41,878 nucleotides of DNA from Caldimicrobium sp. (GCA_025059715.1 JANXCE010000019.1:1-41878), one strand, 5' to 3'. Shown: positions 16,049-25,657, numbered from the stretch's first letter. The notes: generated by a model not told the origin, from the letters alone. Made by a program: numbers and translations.

Positions 16049-17530
16049 ATGGTTAGAACACCGAGGGATCTACAGGAGTTTTTAGCGTTATTAAGTAAAG
16101 AGGGAGAACTACTCAAAGTCAAAGAAGAGGTTTCACCAGAACTTGAGATTACAGAGATTACCGATAGAGTGGTTAAGCGAAAGGGGCCAGCCCTATTATT
16201 TGAGAGGGTAAAGGGACACAAGATTCCCGTAGTTACTAATCTCTTTGGCTCATTTAAAAGAATTGCTGTTGCTCTCGGAGTAAGGGATATAGAGGAGTTA
16301 AGCGACAAGATTGCAAATCTTTTAGAGTTAAAAGCGGTGGAGGGAGTTTTAGGTAAATTAAAGATTATTCCAAAGCTCTGGGAGATGAAAAATCTTCTTC
16401 CAAAGATGGTGGATAGGGCTCCATGTCAAGAGATAGTTTTAACAGGTAGGGAGGTAGATCTTTTTAAACTTCCTATCTTAAAGTGTTGGCCAGAGGATGG
16501 AGGTTATTATATAACTTTGCCTTGTGTAATAACTAAGGATCCGGAAACGGGTGTTCGCAATGTGGGTATGTATCGGATGCAGGTTTATGACAGTCAGACA
16601 ACGGGGATGCACTGGCAGATACACAAAGTAGGGGCTAAGCATTATAGAAAGGCAGAGGCCCTTGGGCAGAGGCTTCCTGTGGCAGTTGCCATAGGGCCAG
16701 AACCAGCGGTTATATATTCCGCTACCGCGCCTCTTCCTGAAGATATGGACGAGTTTATGTTGGCAGGCTTTTTAAAGGGCTCCCCTGTGGAATTGGTAAA
16801 ATGCCTAACTGTGCCTTTAGAGGTTCCCTCCCAATCTCAAATTGTTCTCGAGGGGTATGTTGAACCCTATGAAAGACGAATAGAAGGTCCCTTTGGGGAC
16901 CACACAGGCTTTTACACGCCTCCAGAACCCTATCCAGTCTTTCATGTGCAGTGTATCACGATGCGCAAAGATGCCCTATATCCCGCAACCATCGTTGGAA
17001 AACCTCCTCAGGAAGATTGCTATCTTGGAAAGGTCACGGAACGACTATTTCTACCCTTGATAAAAAAGGTCCTTCCAGAAGTAGTGGATATCAATTTGCC
17101 CTGGGAAGGGGTCTTTCATAACTTAGTTTTTATATCAATAGATAAAAGATATCCAGGCCACGCCTTTAAAGTGGCCTCTGCCATATGGGGACTGGGACAA
17201 CTTATGTTTAGTAAGATTGTAGTTATCTTTGATAAAGAGGTAGATGTGCAAAACTTAAGAGAGGCTATCTTTTATATGTGTGCTAATGTGGATCCTGCAA
17301 GGGACATTATGATTGTTAAGGGACCTGTGGATGTGCTTGATCATGCTAGTCCCGAAGTAGGCTTTGGCTCAAAGATGTGTATTGATGCAACTAAAAAGTG
17401 GAAAGAAGAGGGCTATCATAGAAACTGGCCCAAAGAGGCAGTTATGGATAAAGAAACAAAGAAAAAAATAGATCTACTTTGGAAAAAACTTAAAATGGAT
17501 GAACTGCTTAATCAAAGGCATCGCAAATGA
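16049..17530 (+). CDS. UbiD-family prenyl-FMN-dependent decarboxylase
   Basis: 493 residues, ATG preceded by GAGAGGAG. Family landmarks are NLFGSFKRIAVALGV near the N-terminus, GTNVGMYRMQ-like RNVGMYRMQVYD, HWQIHKVGAKHYRKAEA and the active-site stretch EGPFGDHTGFYTPPEPYPVF, which carries the acidic residues of the UbiD Glu-Arg-Glu site; Arg is in YMYRM/RRIEGPF context. The family decarboxylates aromatic or unsaturated acids using prenylated FMN made by UbiX. In an anaerobe the likely role is quinone (menaquinone, possibly futalosine-route) synthesis. No ubiX or mqn gene is in the window, so the substrate is inferred. It follows purF by 67 nt. Confidence 0.9.
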   Translation: MVRTPRDLQEFLALLSKEGELLKVKEEVSPELEITEITDRVVKRKGPALLFERVKGHKIPVVTNLFGSFKRIAVALGVRDIEELSDKIANLLELKAVEGVLGKLKIIPKLWEMKNLLPKMVDRAPCQEIVLTGREVDLFKLPILKCWPEDGGYYITLPCVITKDPETGVRNVGMYRMQVYDSQTTGMHWQIHKVGAKHYRKAEALGQRLPVAVAIGPEPAVIYSATAPLPEDMDEFMLAGFLKGSPVELVKCLTVPLEVPSQSQIVLEGYVEPYERRIEGPFGDHTGFYTPPEPYPVFHVQCITMRKDALYPATIVGKPPQEDCYLGKVTERLFLPLIKKVLPEVVDINLPWEGVFHNLVFISIDKRYPGHAFKVASAIWGLGQLMFSKIVVIFDKEVDVQNLREAIFYMCANVDPARDIMIVKGPVDVLDHASPEVGFGSKMCIDATKKWKEEGYHRNWPKEAVMDKETKKKIDLLWKKLKMDELLNQRHRK

Positions 17531-17537
17531 GTGCCCC

Positions 17538-17565
17538 TTGGCAGGGATGTTACTTTATTTGTAAT
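17538..17565 (+). promoter_or_regulatory. Probable promoter for the yfcE-like/proS genes
   Basis: TTGGCA (17538-17543) and TGTAAT (17560-17565) have a 16-bp spacer, each one mismatch from consensus. The expected start is near 17572, about 22 nt before the ATG at 17594. Confidence 0.4.
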
Positions 17566-17593
17566 AAAATTGTTTAAATAAGGGGTATAGGTC

Positions 17594-18085
17594 ATGAAGG
17601 TAGCTATTGTGAGTGATTCCCACGATAGAATTGATCACTTAGAGTGGGCTATTGAAATTGCCCACAAGGAGGGGGCGGAAAGACTCTTTCATTGTGGAGA
17701 CCTAATATCGCCTTTTATGGTGTTAAGTTTGGCTAAATTTAAGGGAGAAGTGGATTTAATTTTTGGCAATAACCGAGGGGATATTCTTCTGCTGTGTAGG
17801 TTATTGAAGGATTACCCAAAGATCACTCTCCATGGAGAGGATGCCTTTTTGGAGATTGAAGGGTTCAAAATTGCCTTAGTCCATTATCCTAAGATAGCGG
17901 AAAAACTTGCCAAGGCAGGAGAATTTGATTATATCTTTTGTGGACATACCCATAAATTTAAGATCTGGGAGGTAGGTAAAACTTTGATTATTAATCCTGG
18001 GGAACTTATGGGTAAGGAAGGGCCTCCAAGTTTCGTGATACTTGATTTGGGGAGTAGAGAGTGGATAAAAATTGATAAGGAATAG
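17594..18085 (+). CDS. YfcE/MJ0936-family metallophosphodiesterase
   Basis: 163 residues, the usual length for this minimal calcineurin-like family. The metal-binding motifs are in order: SDSHDR (Asp, His), HCGDLIS (Asp), FGNNRGD (Asn), VHYPK (His) and CGHTHKFK (His x2). It would be a cytoplasmic Mn2+-dependent phosphodiesterase; characterised relatives hydrolyse model bis-phosphodiesters and their natural substrate is unclear. The proS ATG lies 10 nt after its stop, so the two are co-transcribed. Confidence 0.88.
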   Translation: MKVAIVSDSHDRIDHLEWAIEIAHKEGAERLFHCGDLISPFMVLSLAKFKGEVDLIFGNNRGDILLLCRLLKDYPKITLHGEDAFLEIEGFKIALVHYPKIAEKLAKAGEFDYIFCGHTHKFKIWEVGKTLIINPGELMGKEGPPSFVILDLGSREWIKIDKE

Positions 18086-18095
18086 GAGCGTCCTT

Positions 18096-19802
18096 ATGAA
18101 AATGACCAAATTTTTCCTGCCCACATTAAGAGAGGATCCCTCTGAAGCAGAAACTATAAGTCACAAGTTATTATTGAGAGGGGGGTTCATCAGAAGGGTA
18201 GCTTCAGGTATTTACAATTTTCTTCCCATGGGACTTAGGGTTCTTCAAAAGGTAGAAAATATAGTAAGAGTGGAGATGAATAGAGCTGGGGCTTTAGAGA
18301 TATTGATGCCTATGGTTCAACCTGCTGAACTTTGGAAGGAGACGGGGCGTTGGGACGCCTATGGAAAGGAACTGCTACGCTTTAAAGATAGAAAGGAACA
18401 TGAATTTTGTTTGGGACCAACTCACGAAGAGGTTATTACCGCCTTAGTTAGAGGCGAAGTGAGATCCTATCGGGATTTACCACTTATATTGTATCAGATT
18501 GCTCCTAAGTTTAGAGATGAGATGAGGCCCCGTTTTGGTCTCATGCGAGCAAGGGAGTTCATTATGAAGGACGCCTATTCCTTTGATGCAGATGAAGAAG
18601 GTTTAGACAAAAGCTATCAACTGATGTATGAAACCTATCACAAAATTTTTAAAGCCTGCGGTTTGCGCTTTAAAGCGGTTGAGGCGCACACTGGGGCCAT
18701 TGGAGGAGAGGTCTCCCATGAATTCATGGTCCTTGCAGAAACTGGGGAGGACACCTTAGGCAGTTGCGAAAATTGTGGTTATGCCTCCAATGTTGAGTTA
18801 ACCCCAGCTATCTCCAGTGAAAAATACCCCTCTGAACCCTCCAAACCCTTGGAGAAGGTCTACACACCTAATGTTAGAACCGCTAAAGATGTAGCGGATT
18901 TTCTCGGCTTACCCTTAAAAAAAATAACTAAAACCCTTATCTACATCATAGAAGAAAAGGAACCTATAGCGGTAGTTCTCCGAGGAGATCACGAAGTAAA
19001 TGAGGTAAAACTGGAAAGAGCTCTTGGAGGAAGAGCCTTTCGCTTAGCAACCGATGAAGAGATTTTAAAAATCACTGGAGCTCATCCTGGTTTTCTTGGC
19101 CCTCTTGGTCTCTCTATTAGAGTTATAGCGGATAAGTCCTTAGAAAACTTTCCCAATTTTGTCATTGGAGCAAATGAGGATAATTATCACTTTTTAAATG
19201 CTAATCTTGGTGAAACCTTTAAAGCTGATTTAGTTTTAGACTTACGTAAAGCTAAAGAGGGCGATCTTTGTCCCAAGTGCGGAATACCCCTTAACTTTAT
19301 AAAGGGTATCGAAGTGGGACATATCTTTAAACTTGGTACTAAGTATAGTTCTGCCATGGGAGCTACCTTTTTAACTAAAGAGGGTAAAGAGAAACCTCTC
19401 GTAATGGGCTGTTATGGTATAGGGGTAAGTAGAGTGATTTCAGCCTCAATCGAGCAAAATCACGATAATGAAGGTATTATCTTTCCTTGGCAAATTGCTC
19501 CCTTTCAAATAGCCTTAATTTCCCTTGTGAGGGATAAGCTTTCCTTAGTAGAGGAGCTCTACAGAGCTTTAGAGGAAAACTGGGAAATTCTCTGGGATGA
19601 CCGGGAAGAAAGACCAGGAGTAAAATTTAAGGATATGGACTTGGTTGGAATCCCCATACAGATTATCTTAGGGAAAACCTTTCAAGAAAAGGAAGAGGTA
19701 GAGCTTAAGGTGAGAAAAACTGGAGAGCGTTACTATGTAAAAAGGGAGAACCTCATACCCTTTATAAAAAAACTCGCTGAAGAACTCTCATCAGCCCAAT
19801 GA
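18096..19802 (+). CDS. proS: Prolyl-tRNA synthetase, bacterial type with editing domain
   Basis: 568 residues from the ATG at 18096, which has GGAG 7 nt upstream. The longer TTG start at 18072 would overlap the preceding gene and lacks a ribosome-binding site. Class II motifs are present: motif 1 around FIRRVASGIYNFLPMGLRVL, motif 2 RFGLMRAREFIMKDAYSF, and motif 3 GCYGIGVSRVISASIEQ. The inserted YbaK-like editing domain lies between motifs 2 and 3 (about residues 220-390, LPLKKITKTLIY to NFVIGANEDNYH), so mischarged Ala-tRNA(Pro) should be cleared. A C-terminal anticodon-binding domain follows. A typical full-length enzyme. Confidence 0.97.
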   Translation: MKMTKFFLPTLREDPSEAETISHKLLLRGGFIRRVASGIYNFLPMGLRVLQKVENIVRVEMNRAGALEILMPMVQPAELWKETGRWDAYGKELLRFKDRKEHEFCLGPTHEEVITALVRGEVRSYRDLPLILYQIAPKFRDEMRPRFGLMRAREFIMKDAYSFDADEEGLDKSYQLMYETYHKIFKACGLRFKAVEAHTGAIGGEVSHEFMVLAETGEDTLGSCENCGYASNVELTPAISSEKYPSEPSKPLEKVYTPNVRTAKDVADFLGLPLKKITKTLIYIIEEKEPIAVVLRGDHEVNEVKLERALGGRAFRLATDEEILKITGAHPGFLGPLGLSIRVIADKSLENFPNFVIGANEDNYHFLNANLGETFKADLVLDLRKAKEGDLCPKCGIPLNFIKGIEVGHIFKLGTKYSSAMGATFLTKEGKEKPLVMGCYGIGVSRVISASIEQNHDNEGIIFPWQIAPFQIALISLVRDKLSLVEELYRALEENWEILWDDREERPGVKFKDMDLVGIPIQIILGKTFQEKEEVELKVRKTGERYYVKRENLIPFIKKLAEELSSAQ

Positions 19803-19946
19803 GACCTAATGCTTTCCCTTACAAGCTCACAAGGGCAACTTCTGTGACCTACCTTACAATCCATCAAGCAGATCTTAATTTTGAAGGCAGTGCTCTATCC
19901 CCTTTTTCTGATGTAACCCAAGATGATAAAAGAGGGCTAATTGCCT

Positions 19947-20990
19947 ATGACTCACTATAGGTTATCAGAAATTGCAGAAATTATCGGAGCCCAATTGTGG
20001 GGTGAGGATGGAGAGGTTAGAGGTATAAACGCGCTTCCTTTAGCAAAGGAAGATGAGCTTTCCTTTGTGGACAGTCTAAAGAGACTACCTCAAGCTCAAA
20101 CTACTAAGGCCAAAGCCCTTATAGCACCGATGGGCTTTAGGCAACACTTATCGGGTAAAACCCTTCTTGAAACAAGGGATGTGCGGGTTGCTTTGGCTAA
20201 GGTAACTCGTCTTTTTGCAAGGGAGTATCTTACCTTTCAGGGTATAAGTCCTCAGGCTTACGTGGACCCTTCCGCAAAGATTGAGGAGGATGTTACTATT
20301 TTTCCCTTTGTTTATGTTGGAAAAGATGTGTTCCTCGGCAGAGGTGTCATCATTTATCCCTTTTGCTTTATAGGAGATTACTGCGAAATTGGGGAGGGAA
20401 CTATTCTGTATCCCCATGTAGTTCTTTATCCAAGAACGATTGTAGGAAAGAGGTGTATTTTACACGGTGGTGTAGTGCTTGGTGCGGACGGTTTTGGCTT
20501 TGCCCAAGAGGCAAAATCAGAGGGGTATAAAAATTTAAAAATATATCACTTTGGACTAACAAGGATTGAAGATGAAGTAGAAATAGGTGCTAACTCTACC
20601 ATTGATAGAGCAACCTTTGGGGAAACTTTAATCGGAGCAGGCACTAAAATCGATAACCTTGTCCAAGTAGGACACAATGTAAATATAGGTAAGGAATGTC
20701 TCTTAGTTTCCCATACCGCCATAGGCGGGAGTGTCACTCTTGAGGATTATGTTATGCTTGGGGGACAGGTTGGTGTAGCACCAGGGAGTGTATTAAGAAG
20801 AGGATGTAGGGTTGCGGCAAAATCTGGTGTGGTAGGAGAAGTTCCAGAAGGAGCTGAAGTTGCAGGCATTCCAGCTATTAGTGCAAGCGTATGGCGTAGA
20901 GCAGTAAAAATCTTCGAAAAATTGCCAGAAATTCTAAAGGATATACGCCAGATTAAAGATCTTTACTCTAAAATTGCAGACAAACTATAA
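19947..20990 (+). CDS. lpxD: UDP-3-O-(3-hydroxyacyl)glucosamine N-acyltransferase LpxD
   Basis: 347 residues from ATG 19947; a TTG at 19941 is the alternative and the ribosome-binding site (AGAGGG, 19931-19936) does not decide clearly between them. An N-terminal uridine-binding domain (LSEIAEIIGAQLWG) is followed by the left-handed beta-helix of hexapeptide repeats (from about residue 100, VDPSAKIEEDVTIFP). The catalytic His is in VQVGHNVNIG. The C-terminal helices end in QIKDLYSKIADKL. It adds the N-linked hydroxyacyl chain in lipid A synthesis, at the inner face of the cytoplasmic membrane. It is 144 nt after proS and not next to fabZ or lpxA, as is usual elsewhere. The deacetylase lpxC is 10 kb away on the other strand. 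Confidence 0.95.
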   Translation: MTHYRLSEIAEIIGAQLWGEDGEVRGINALPLAKEDELSFVDSLKRLPQAQTTKAKALIAPMGFRQHLSGKTLLETRDVRVALAKVTRLFAREYLTFQGISPQAYVDPSAKIEEDVTIFPFVYVGKDVFLGRGVIIYPFCFIGDYCEIGEGTILYPHVVLYPRTIVGKRCILHGGVVLGADGFGFAQEAKSEGYKNLKIYHFGLTRIEDEVEIGANSTIDRATFGETLIGAGTKIDNLVQVGHNVNIGKECLLVSHTAIGGSVTLEDYVMLGGQVGVAPGSVLRRGCRVAAKSGVVGEVPEGAEVAGIPAISASVWRRAVKIFEKLPEILKDIRQIKDLYSKIADKL

Positions 20991-21117
20991 GACTCCCATG
21001 TAGGTATTTAACTTTCATCCCGAGGCTTTAAGAAAAACATTACTACTAAGACTGCTTTACTCTAAAAGACTACTTTCTCTCTACAAAGTATCTTCATGAT
21101 GGCCTTTACAAATGAAT

Positions 21118-22668
21118 TTAAGCTACGTGCAATTCTAAATGCCTCATCCACTCTTCTGGAGTTATGGCTATCGCATATTTGCTCCTGTATTCCTCTTCAG
21201 TCATCTTTGGATTTTCAAATTTTATATTGAGATAGTCACACATAACTTTAAAAAGATATGTATTATCAATTCTACCAGCTATTCTTATTGGACTGGAACT
21301 TCTGATTATATAAAGTTGATCTTCAGCCGTATGGTTAGTGCTGGTAAAATAAACATTACCCCTTCTTAGTTTGGTTTCCATCTTACCACCCTCTTTCCCT
21401 TGATAAATACTCTTAGAGAGTATCCTTCCAAGGGTAGCCTCGGGTTCATACCAAAAATCATTTACCAGAAGATCAGTTTTTGTGTTAAGTTTATTGTGAA
21501 CCTCTTGAGCCTCCTCAATGGTAATATCACTAAAACCGGTATAATTAACCAAAATTTCTTTTATTTCAGCTGGAGTTTTTCCTTTCATTAGATTTTTTAG
21601 GTATTCAAAGGATGCCTTGACATTTCTGTACTTTAAAAGTGCCTCTGTGGAGTGATTGTATTCGGGCCCTGTTCCATTAATTCCATACATAGCATTACCG
21701 TGATCAGAGGTAACGATTAGCAAAACATGGGGGTTCCTTTCTATAAAGGAAAGAATTACTCCTAAGGTCATATCCATCTCATAGCAGTCATATAATCCTG
21801 CTGCCATATCGTTATTGTGCATAGCATGATCAATTCTTCCTGCTTCAACTTGCAAGAGAAAACCTTTGGGATTTCTTGCTAAAATAGAAAGTGCCACTGC
21901 AGTCATTTCGGGAAGCGTTGGTTGAGTTTTCCCAAGATGAGTATCATTTGCTCTATCTATGTAATAACTCAAATGTGAAGAGGCAAAAATTCCTAAAAGA
22001 GGTTTCTTTAGGGAGGCCTGCCTTAATTGATCCCTATTCAAAACTACCTCATAACCAGCATTGGCAAACTCAACAAAAAGGTTTCTTCCATCTTTTCTCC
22101 CTTCAAAATGTCTACGTCCGCCTCCTAAGGCGACCTCGGGTCTAAAGTTCAAAAGTTCCACTGCAATATCATCCTCCGCATCCCTGTTAAGGTGATGGGA
22201 ATACCATCCGGCAGGAGTAGCATGAGTTATTCTGGTGGTGGTAACGAATCCCACGCTAAGCCCCCTTTCTTTTGCAAGCTCTGCGATAGTTTTCAATTTT
22301 CTTCCATCAGGTAGCACCGCTAACACCCTATTTGCGGTTTTAGAACCTGTTCCCCAGGCAACACTGGCGGGAGCTGAGTCTGTGACCACAGAGGAGAGAG
22401 AATTAGTACTAACAATTCCAGTAACCGAGCGAGGATCATTAAAGAGTTTTGTCAAGTTAGGCTCAATGTTGAACACCCTCTTAGCATATTCCAGATAAGC
22501 CTTCATAACCCCAAGGGGCCAACCATCTCCAACAAGAAAGATTATACCTCTTCTCACCTTGGGAAATCTCTTGGTCAATTTTAAAATTTCCTCCGCCTGT
22601 GGAGAGAGAGTTAAAAAACCTGACAAAGAGGCAATCCTTAAGAATTCTCTCCTGCTAAGTTCCCCCAT
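21118..22668 (-). CDS. Alkaline phosphatase (PhoA family), Tat-exported
   Basis: 516 residues. The ATG at 22668 has AGGAGG 8 nt upstream; the longer GTG at 22677 overlaps that site. A twin-arginine signal, LSRREFLRIASLSGFLTL, starts at residue 4, implying folding with metals before export. The active-site Ser is in TDSAPASVAWG; metal ligands are in FLVGDGW, HAT..YSHH, EAGRIDHAMHNND and TSDHGNAM, with the late NHTAED His. It releases phosphate from monoesters in the periplasm. It diverges from a secreted phosphoesterase gene, and the two share a 100-bp promoter region, suggesting joint phosphate-scavenging control. No Pho box was identified by eye. Confidence 0.92.
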   Translation of the reverse strand: MGELSRREFLRIASLSGFLTLSPQAEEILKLTKRFPKVRRGIIFLVGDGWPLGVMKAYLEYAKRVFNIEPNLTKLFNDPRSVTGIVSTNSLSSVVTDSAPASVAWGTGSKTANRVLAVLPDGRKLKTIAELAKERGLSVGFVTTTRITHATPAGWYSHHLNRDAEDDIAVELLNFRPEVALGGGRRHFEGRKDGRNLFVEFANAGYEVVLNRDQLRQASLKKPLLGIFASSHLSYYIDRANDTHLGKTQPTLPEMTAVALSILARNPKGFLLQVEAGRIDHAMHNNDMAAGLYDCYEMDMTLGVILSFIERNPHVLLIVTSDHGNAMYGINGTGPEYNHSTEALLKYRNVKASFEYLKNLMKGKTPAEIKEILVNYTGFSDITIEEAQEVHNKLNTKTDLLVNDFWYEPEATLGRILSKSIYQGKEGGKMETKLRRGNVYFTSTNHTAEDQLYIIRSSSPIRIAGRIDNTYLFKVMCDYLNIKFENPKMTEEEYRSKYAIAITPEEWMRHLELHVA

Positions 22669-22694
22669 TTTTTTCACCTCCTAAATAAATCTTC

Positions 22695-22724
22695 TTTAAC
22701 CACAAATTAACTATAGCGTATAAT
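22695..22724 (+). promoter_or_regulatory. Possible promoter in the divergent phosphatase intergenic region
   Basis: A consensus TATAAT (22719-22724) lies 48 nt before the + strand gene, with a weak TTTAAC -35 (22695-22700, 18-bp spacer). The - strand promoter for the alkaline phosphatase was not clear. Confidence 0.3.
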
Positions 22725-22771
22725 TATTAAAGAAATATGAAAATCCCTATTGCTGGGAGGTGTGAAATTTT

Positions 22772-24550
22772 ATGTTCCAGTTGTTTTTAACTATCTTCAT
22801 TTACATTCTTCTCCACAAAGGAGCATTTTGTTCCTCTGAGATAATCTCTAAAGAGTTTGTAGAAGGTTATGTTTTCTGGGATTTAAACAAAAATGGAAGA
22901 AGAGACCCTGGAGAGAGGGGCATATTCGGAGCTCTTGTGTCAAATGGAAAAGAAGTGGTAGTAACAGATAAAACAGGGAGATATAGACTTCCTGCCTATG
23001 ACCCTATGATAGTCTTTGTGGTGCCTCCTAAGAACTTTATACCACCTCTTAATGATAAAAACCAACCGCAGTTCTACTACATTCATGACTCACAGGGCTC
23101 TCCACCCTTTATAAAAGACCCTATTGAACCTACTGGACCACTCCCAAAAAATTTGGATTTTCCCATGTATAAGGTCAATTCAAAAAAGTCTTGGTCTGTC
23201 AGTGAGAAAGGACAATGTTCAACAAGAAAGCCTGATTTCTCAGTCGTTATTATTGGTGACGCTCAGGTTTACAACGAGAAGGAGATAGCCTTCTTGAGGG
23301 ACTCTCTTGTAAAGGAAGTCTCCTTACAGGAGGCTGATTTTGCTCTACTTATGGGAGACAATGTAGGAGGCGGCAATGTGTTTTTATATCCACGTCTTCT
23401 CAGTGTATTGAGTGGAATGGGAATTCCCTATTATCTCATACCTGGAAATCATGATATGAATTACGAGGCTCCAAGTAATTCAAGAGCCTTTGACACCTAT
23501 AAAAAATACAATGGTCCAACCTATTATGCGATAAGAAGAGGTAAAGTGCACTTTATCATGTTAAATAGTGTTTACTACTTAGGTGGAAAGGATAAAAGAA
23601 ACTATAGGGGAGAGATTGAAGAGCAACAACTTGAGTGGTTATCAAATTACTTAAAGTTCGTTCCCAAGGACAATCTTATTGTATTGAGTATGCACATCCC
23701 CCTTGTCTCCTTTCAGGATAGAAAATCCCCTCAGCATATGGTGAGAAATAGACACAGGATTTACGAACTCTTGAAGGGAAGAAAAGTAATAGTTTTAAGT
23801 GGTCACATCCATACGATAGAACAGTTTTTACCAGGGGAAGAGGTGGAGGGCTGGGGTCATCCCACTCCCTTTCATCAAGTGTTAGTAGGAGCCGCCTCTG
23901 GCTCTTGGTGGACTGGAGATTTTGATTTCGAGGGAATTCCCTATGCAATTACTCGTTGTGGCTCTCCCAGGGGCTTTTTAAAGATAGAGTTCTTTGGAAC
24001 CAATTATCGAATCCATTTCTTCCCTATCGGACTACCAAAAGACAAACAGATGGCACTTTCTTTTTTAACTCCCTCTTTTCAAGAATGGTATAATACTCTC
24101 AAGGGATGGCTCTCTTATCCACAAGGGAATCCACCTAAAACAATAAATGATTTGCCAGATCAAGGAGTTCTGAAAGTTTCAGAGGTAAAAACAGGTGTTC
24201 CCCTGGTAATTAATGTTTGGAATGGTAGGAGTGATACAAAGGTTCGATGCATTTTTAATGAAAATCAAATCGTTTCCGCTGTAAGAGATACAAACCTTGT
24301 GGATCCCTTTGCTCTTCGTCATCAACTATCAATGCTAAGATGGTCCATCGGGTTTTCCGCCTTTGATCAGAACTTTGGACCAGCTCCACCTCAGCCCCTG
24401 CCCACTTGGCTACATACAACTCAATCACCTCATTTGTGGAAATGTGAAGTTCCCAAAGACCTCAATCCTGGAACCCACAAAGTTTTAGTAGAAGCAGAAA
24501 TAGAGGGAGTCAAATACAAAGAGTATAAAGTCTTTGAAATACTTCCCTAA
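22772..24550 (+). CDS. Secreted calcineurin-like phosphoesterase with N- and C-terminal accessory domains
   Basis: 592 residues, ATG preceded by GGGAGGTG. It has a Sec signal peptide (FLTIFIYILLHKGAFC). A beta-sandwich MetallophosN-type domain follows (VEGYVFWDLNKNGRRDPGERG, like carboxypeptidase-regulatory folds). The catalytic domain runs from about 165 to 375: IGDAQVYNE, MGDNVGGG, PGNHDMNYE, SMHIPLV and SGHIHTIEQ carry all the metal ligands. The C-terminal about 170 residues (QGVLKVSEVKTGVPLVINVWN onward) match the MetallophosC beta-sandwich in character. It is probably a periplasmic or outer-membrane-associated phosphodiesterase releasing phosphate from phosphoesters. It faces the alkaline phosphatase gene. 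Substrate unknown. Confidence 0.88.
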   Translation: MFQLFLTIFIYILLHKGAFCSSEIISKEFVEGYVFWDLNKNGRRDPGERGIFGALVSNGKEVVVTDKTGRYRLPAYDPMIVFVVPPKNFIPPLNDKNQPQFYYIHDSQGSPPFIKDPIEPTGPLPKNLDFPMYKVNSKKSWSVSEKGQCSTRKPDFSVVIIGDAQVYNEKEIAFLRDSLVKEVSLQEADFALLMGDNVGGGNVFLYPRLLSVLSGMGIPYYLIPGNHDMNYEAPSNSRAFDTYKKYNGPTYYAIRRGKVHFIMLNSVYYLGGKDKRNYRGEIEEQQLEWLSNYLKFVPKDNLIVLSMHIPLVSFQDRKSPQHMVRNRHRIYELLKGRKVIVLSGHIHTIEQFLPGEEVEGWGHPTPFHQVLVGAASGSWWTGDFDFEGIPYAITRCGSPRGFLKIEFFGTNYRIHFFPIGLPKDKQMALSFLTPSFQEWYNTLKGWLSYPQGNPPKTINDLPDQGVLKVSEVKTGVPLVINVWNGRSDTKVRCIFNENQIVSAVRDTNLVDPFALRHQLSMLRWSIGFSAFDQNFGPAPPQPLPTWLHTTQSPHLWKCEVPKDLNPGTHKVLVEAEIEGVKYKEYKVFEILP

Positions 24551-24588
24551 TGTTTTACTCGTTTGCTAACACCAGGATCTCAATAGGA

Positions 24589-25509
24589 TCATAATAGAGG
24601 TAGCCCCAGTTTTCGTAGCTGGGACTCCCTCTCCCGCCAACCCTCAAGAGTCTTGACCCAAAGATCCAAATAGATTTTTCTCTTTAAAAGGAATTCCAGC
24701 TCTTCCCGAGCCAGAGTTCCTATTTTCTTTAGCATTTTTCCACCCTTTCCAATTATAATTCCCTTTTGAGAGTCTCTTTCTACAAAAATTGTCGCCTGAA
24801 TATGGAGAATATTTTTTTCTGGAATCTCTTGTATTGATTCCACCCTTACCGCAATAGAATAGGGCACTTCCTGAAAGGTATTCATAAAAATCTTTTCTCT
24901 TATAATCTCCGCAACATGTAACTTAAGAGGTAAATCCGTAACAACTTCGGGATCGTAATAGAAAGGTCCTTCGGGAAGGATTTTTTCCAATTCCTTTAAA
25001 ATCAAGTCAAGCCCATCTCTCTCTAAGGCTGATACAGGAATTATAGCCTGGAAGGGGTAAAGTTTAGAAAAATGCTCGATAATCGGTAAAAGTTCCCTTT
25101 TATCCCTAACCAAATCTATTTTGTTTAGAACGAGAATAGTTGGCTTAGAGGCTCTTTGAATAAGCTCAAGGATCCCTTCTTCCTCTGGACTCCTTTTTAC
25201 CACATCTAAAACCCAAAGGATGGCATCAACCTCTTCCAGAGCTTGAAGAGCTGATTTCACCATGAGCTGATTAAAAAGGGATTTAGCTTCGTGGATACCA
25301 GGGGTGTCCACAAACACTATTTGTAAATCCTCCTTAGTATATACGCCTCTTATGTTAAACCGTGTGGTCTGAGGCTTTGGACTAACAATTGAAACCTTGG
25401 TTCCAAGGATATTATTCAAAAGGGTAGACTTCCCTACATTAGGAAGCCCAATTAGGGCAACCACACCTGATTTCGTGGTAAAGCCCCTATTCTCTTTTAT
25501 TAAAACCAT
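24589..25509 (-). CDS. era: Ribosome-assembly GTPase Era
   Basis: 306 residues from ATG 25509, which has GGAG 6 nt upstream; a TTG at 25521 overlaps that site and was not used. GTPase motifs: G1 GLPNVGKST, G2 PQTTR, G3 DTPGIHEAKS, G4 LNKIDL, G5 PVSALERDG. The C-terminal KH domain contains GIIIGKGGKMLKKIG. Era binds 16S rRNA near its 3' end and assists 30S maturation. It stands 148 nt after the EamA gene with a terminator between, so it may be separately transcribed. Confidence 0.96.
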   Translation of the reverse strand: MVLIKENRGFTTKSGVVALIGLPNVGKSTLLNNILGTKVSIVSPKPQTTRFNIRGVYTKEDLQIVFVDTPGIHEAKSLFNQLMVKSALQALEEVDAILWVLDVVKRSPEEEGILELIQRASKPTILVLNKIDLVRDKRELLPIIEHFSKLYPFQAIIPVSALERDGLDLILKELEKILPEGPFYYDPEVVTDLPLKLHVAEIIREKIFMNTFQEVPYSIAVRVESIQEIPEKNILHIQATIFVERDSQKGIIIGKGGKMLKKIGTLAREELEFLLKRKIYLDLWVKTLEGWRERESQLRKLGLPLL

Positions 25510-25572
25510 TCCTCTCTCCAAGCACCAAGATAATCCCTCATCAAATAGCTCACTTAAAGATCTAATTTACTG

Positions 25573-25592
25573 AAAAGAGGGCTCCCCCCTCT
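25573..25592 (-). terminator. Rho-independent-type terminator after the EamA transporter gene
   Basis: Read on the - strand, AGAGGG and CCCTCT form a 6-bp GC-rich stem with a 5-nt loop, followed directly by TTTT. It lies between the transporter gene and era. Confidence 0.5.
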
Positions 25593-25657
25593 CATTAAAA
25601 AATCCACTTCTACTAAACCTCTTAAAATTCCCAACGGTAATATTTTTATTTAAAAGT

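Noticed and set aside
16026-16085. Short upstream ORF MKGLRGVRWLEHRG before the UbiD-like gene
   Set aside because: It runs through the ribosome-binding site and into the real gene in another frame; no sign of leader-peptide control.
19860-19920. tRNA-like GATAGAGCACTGCCTTC on the - strand between proS and lpxD
   Set aside because: It resembles a D-arm and anticodon arm start, but there is no T-arm (GGTTCRA) and no acceptor stem.
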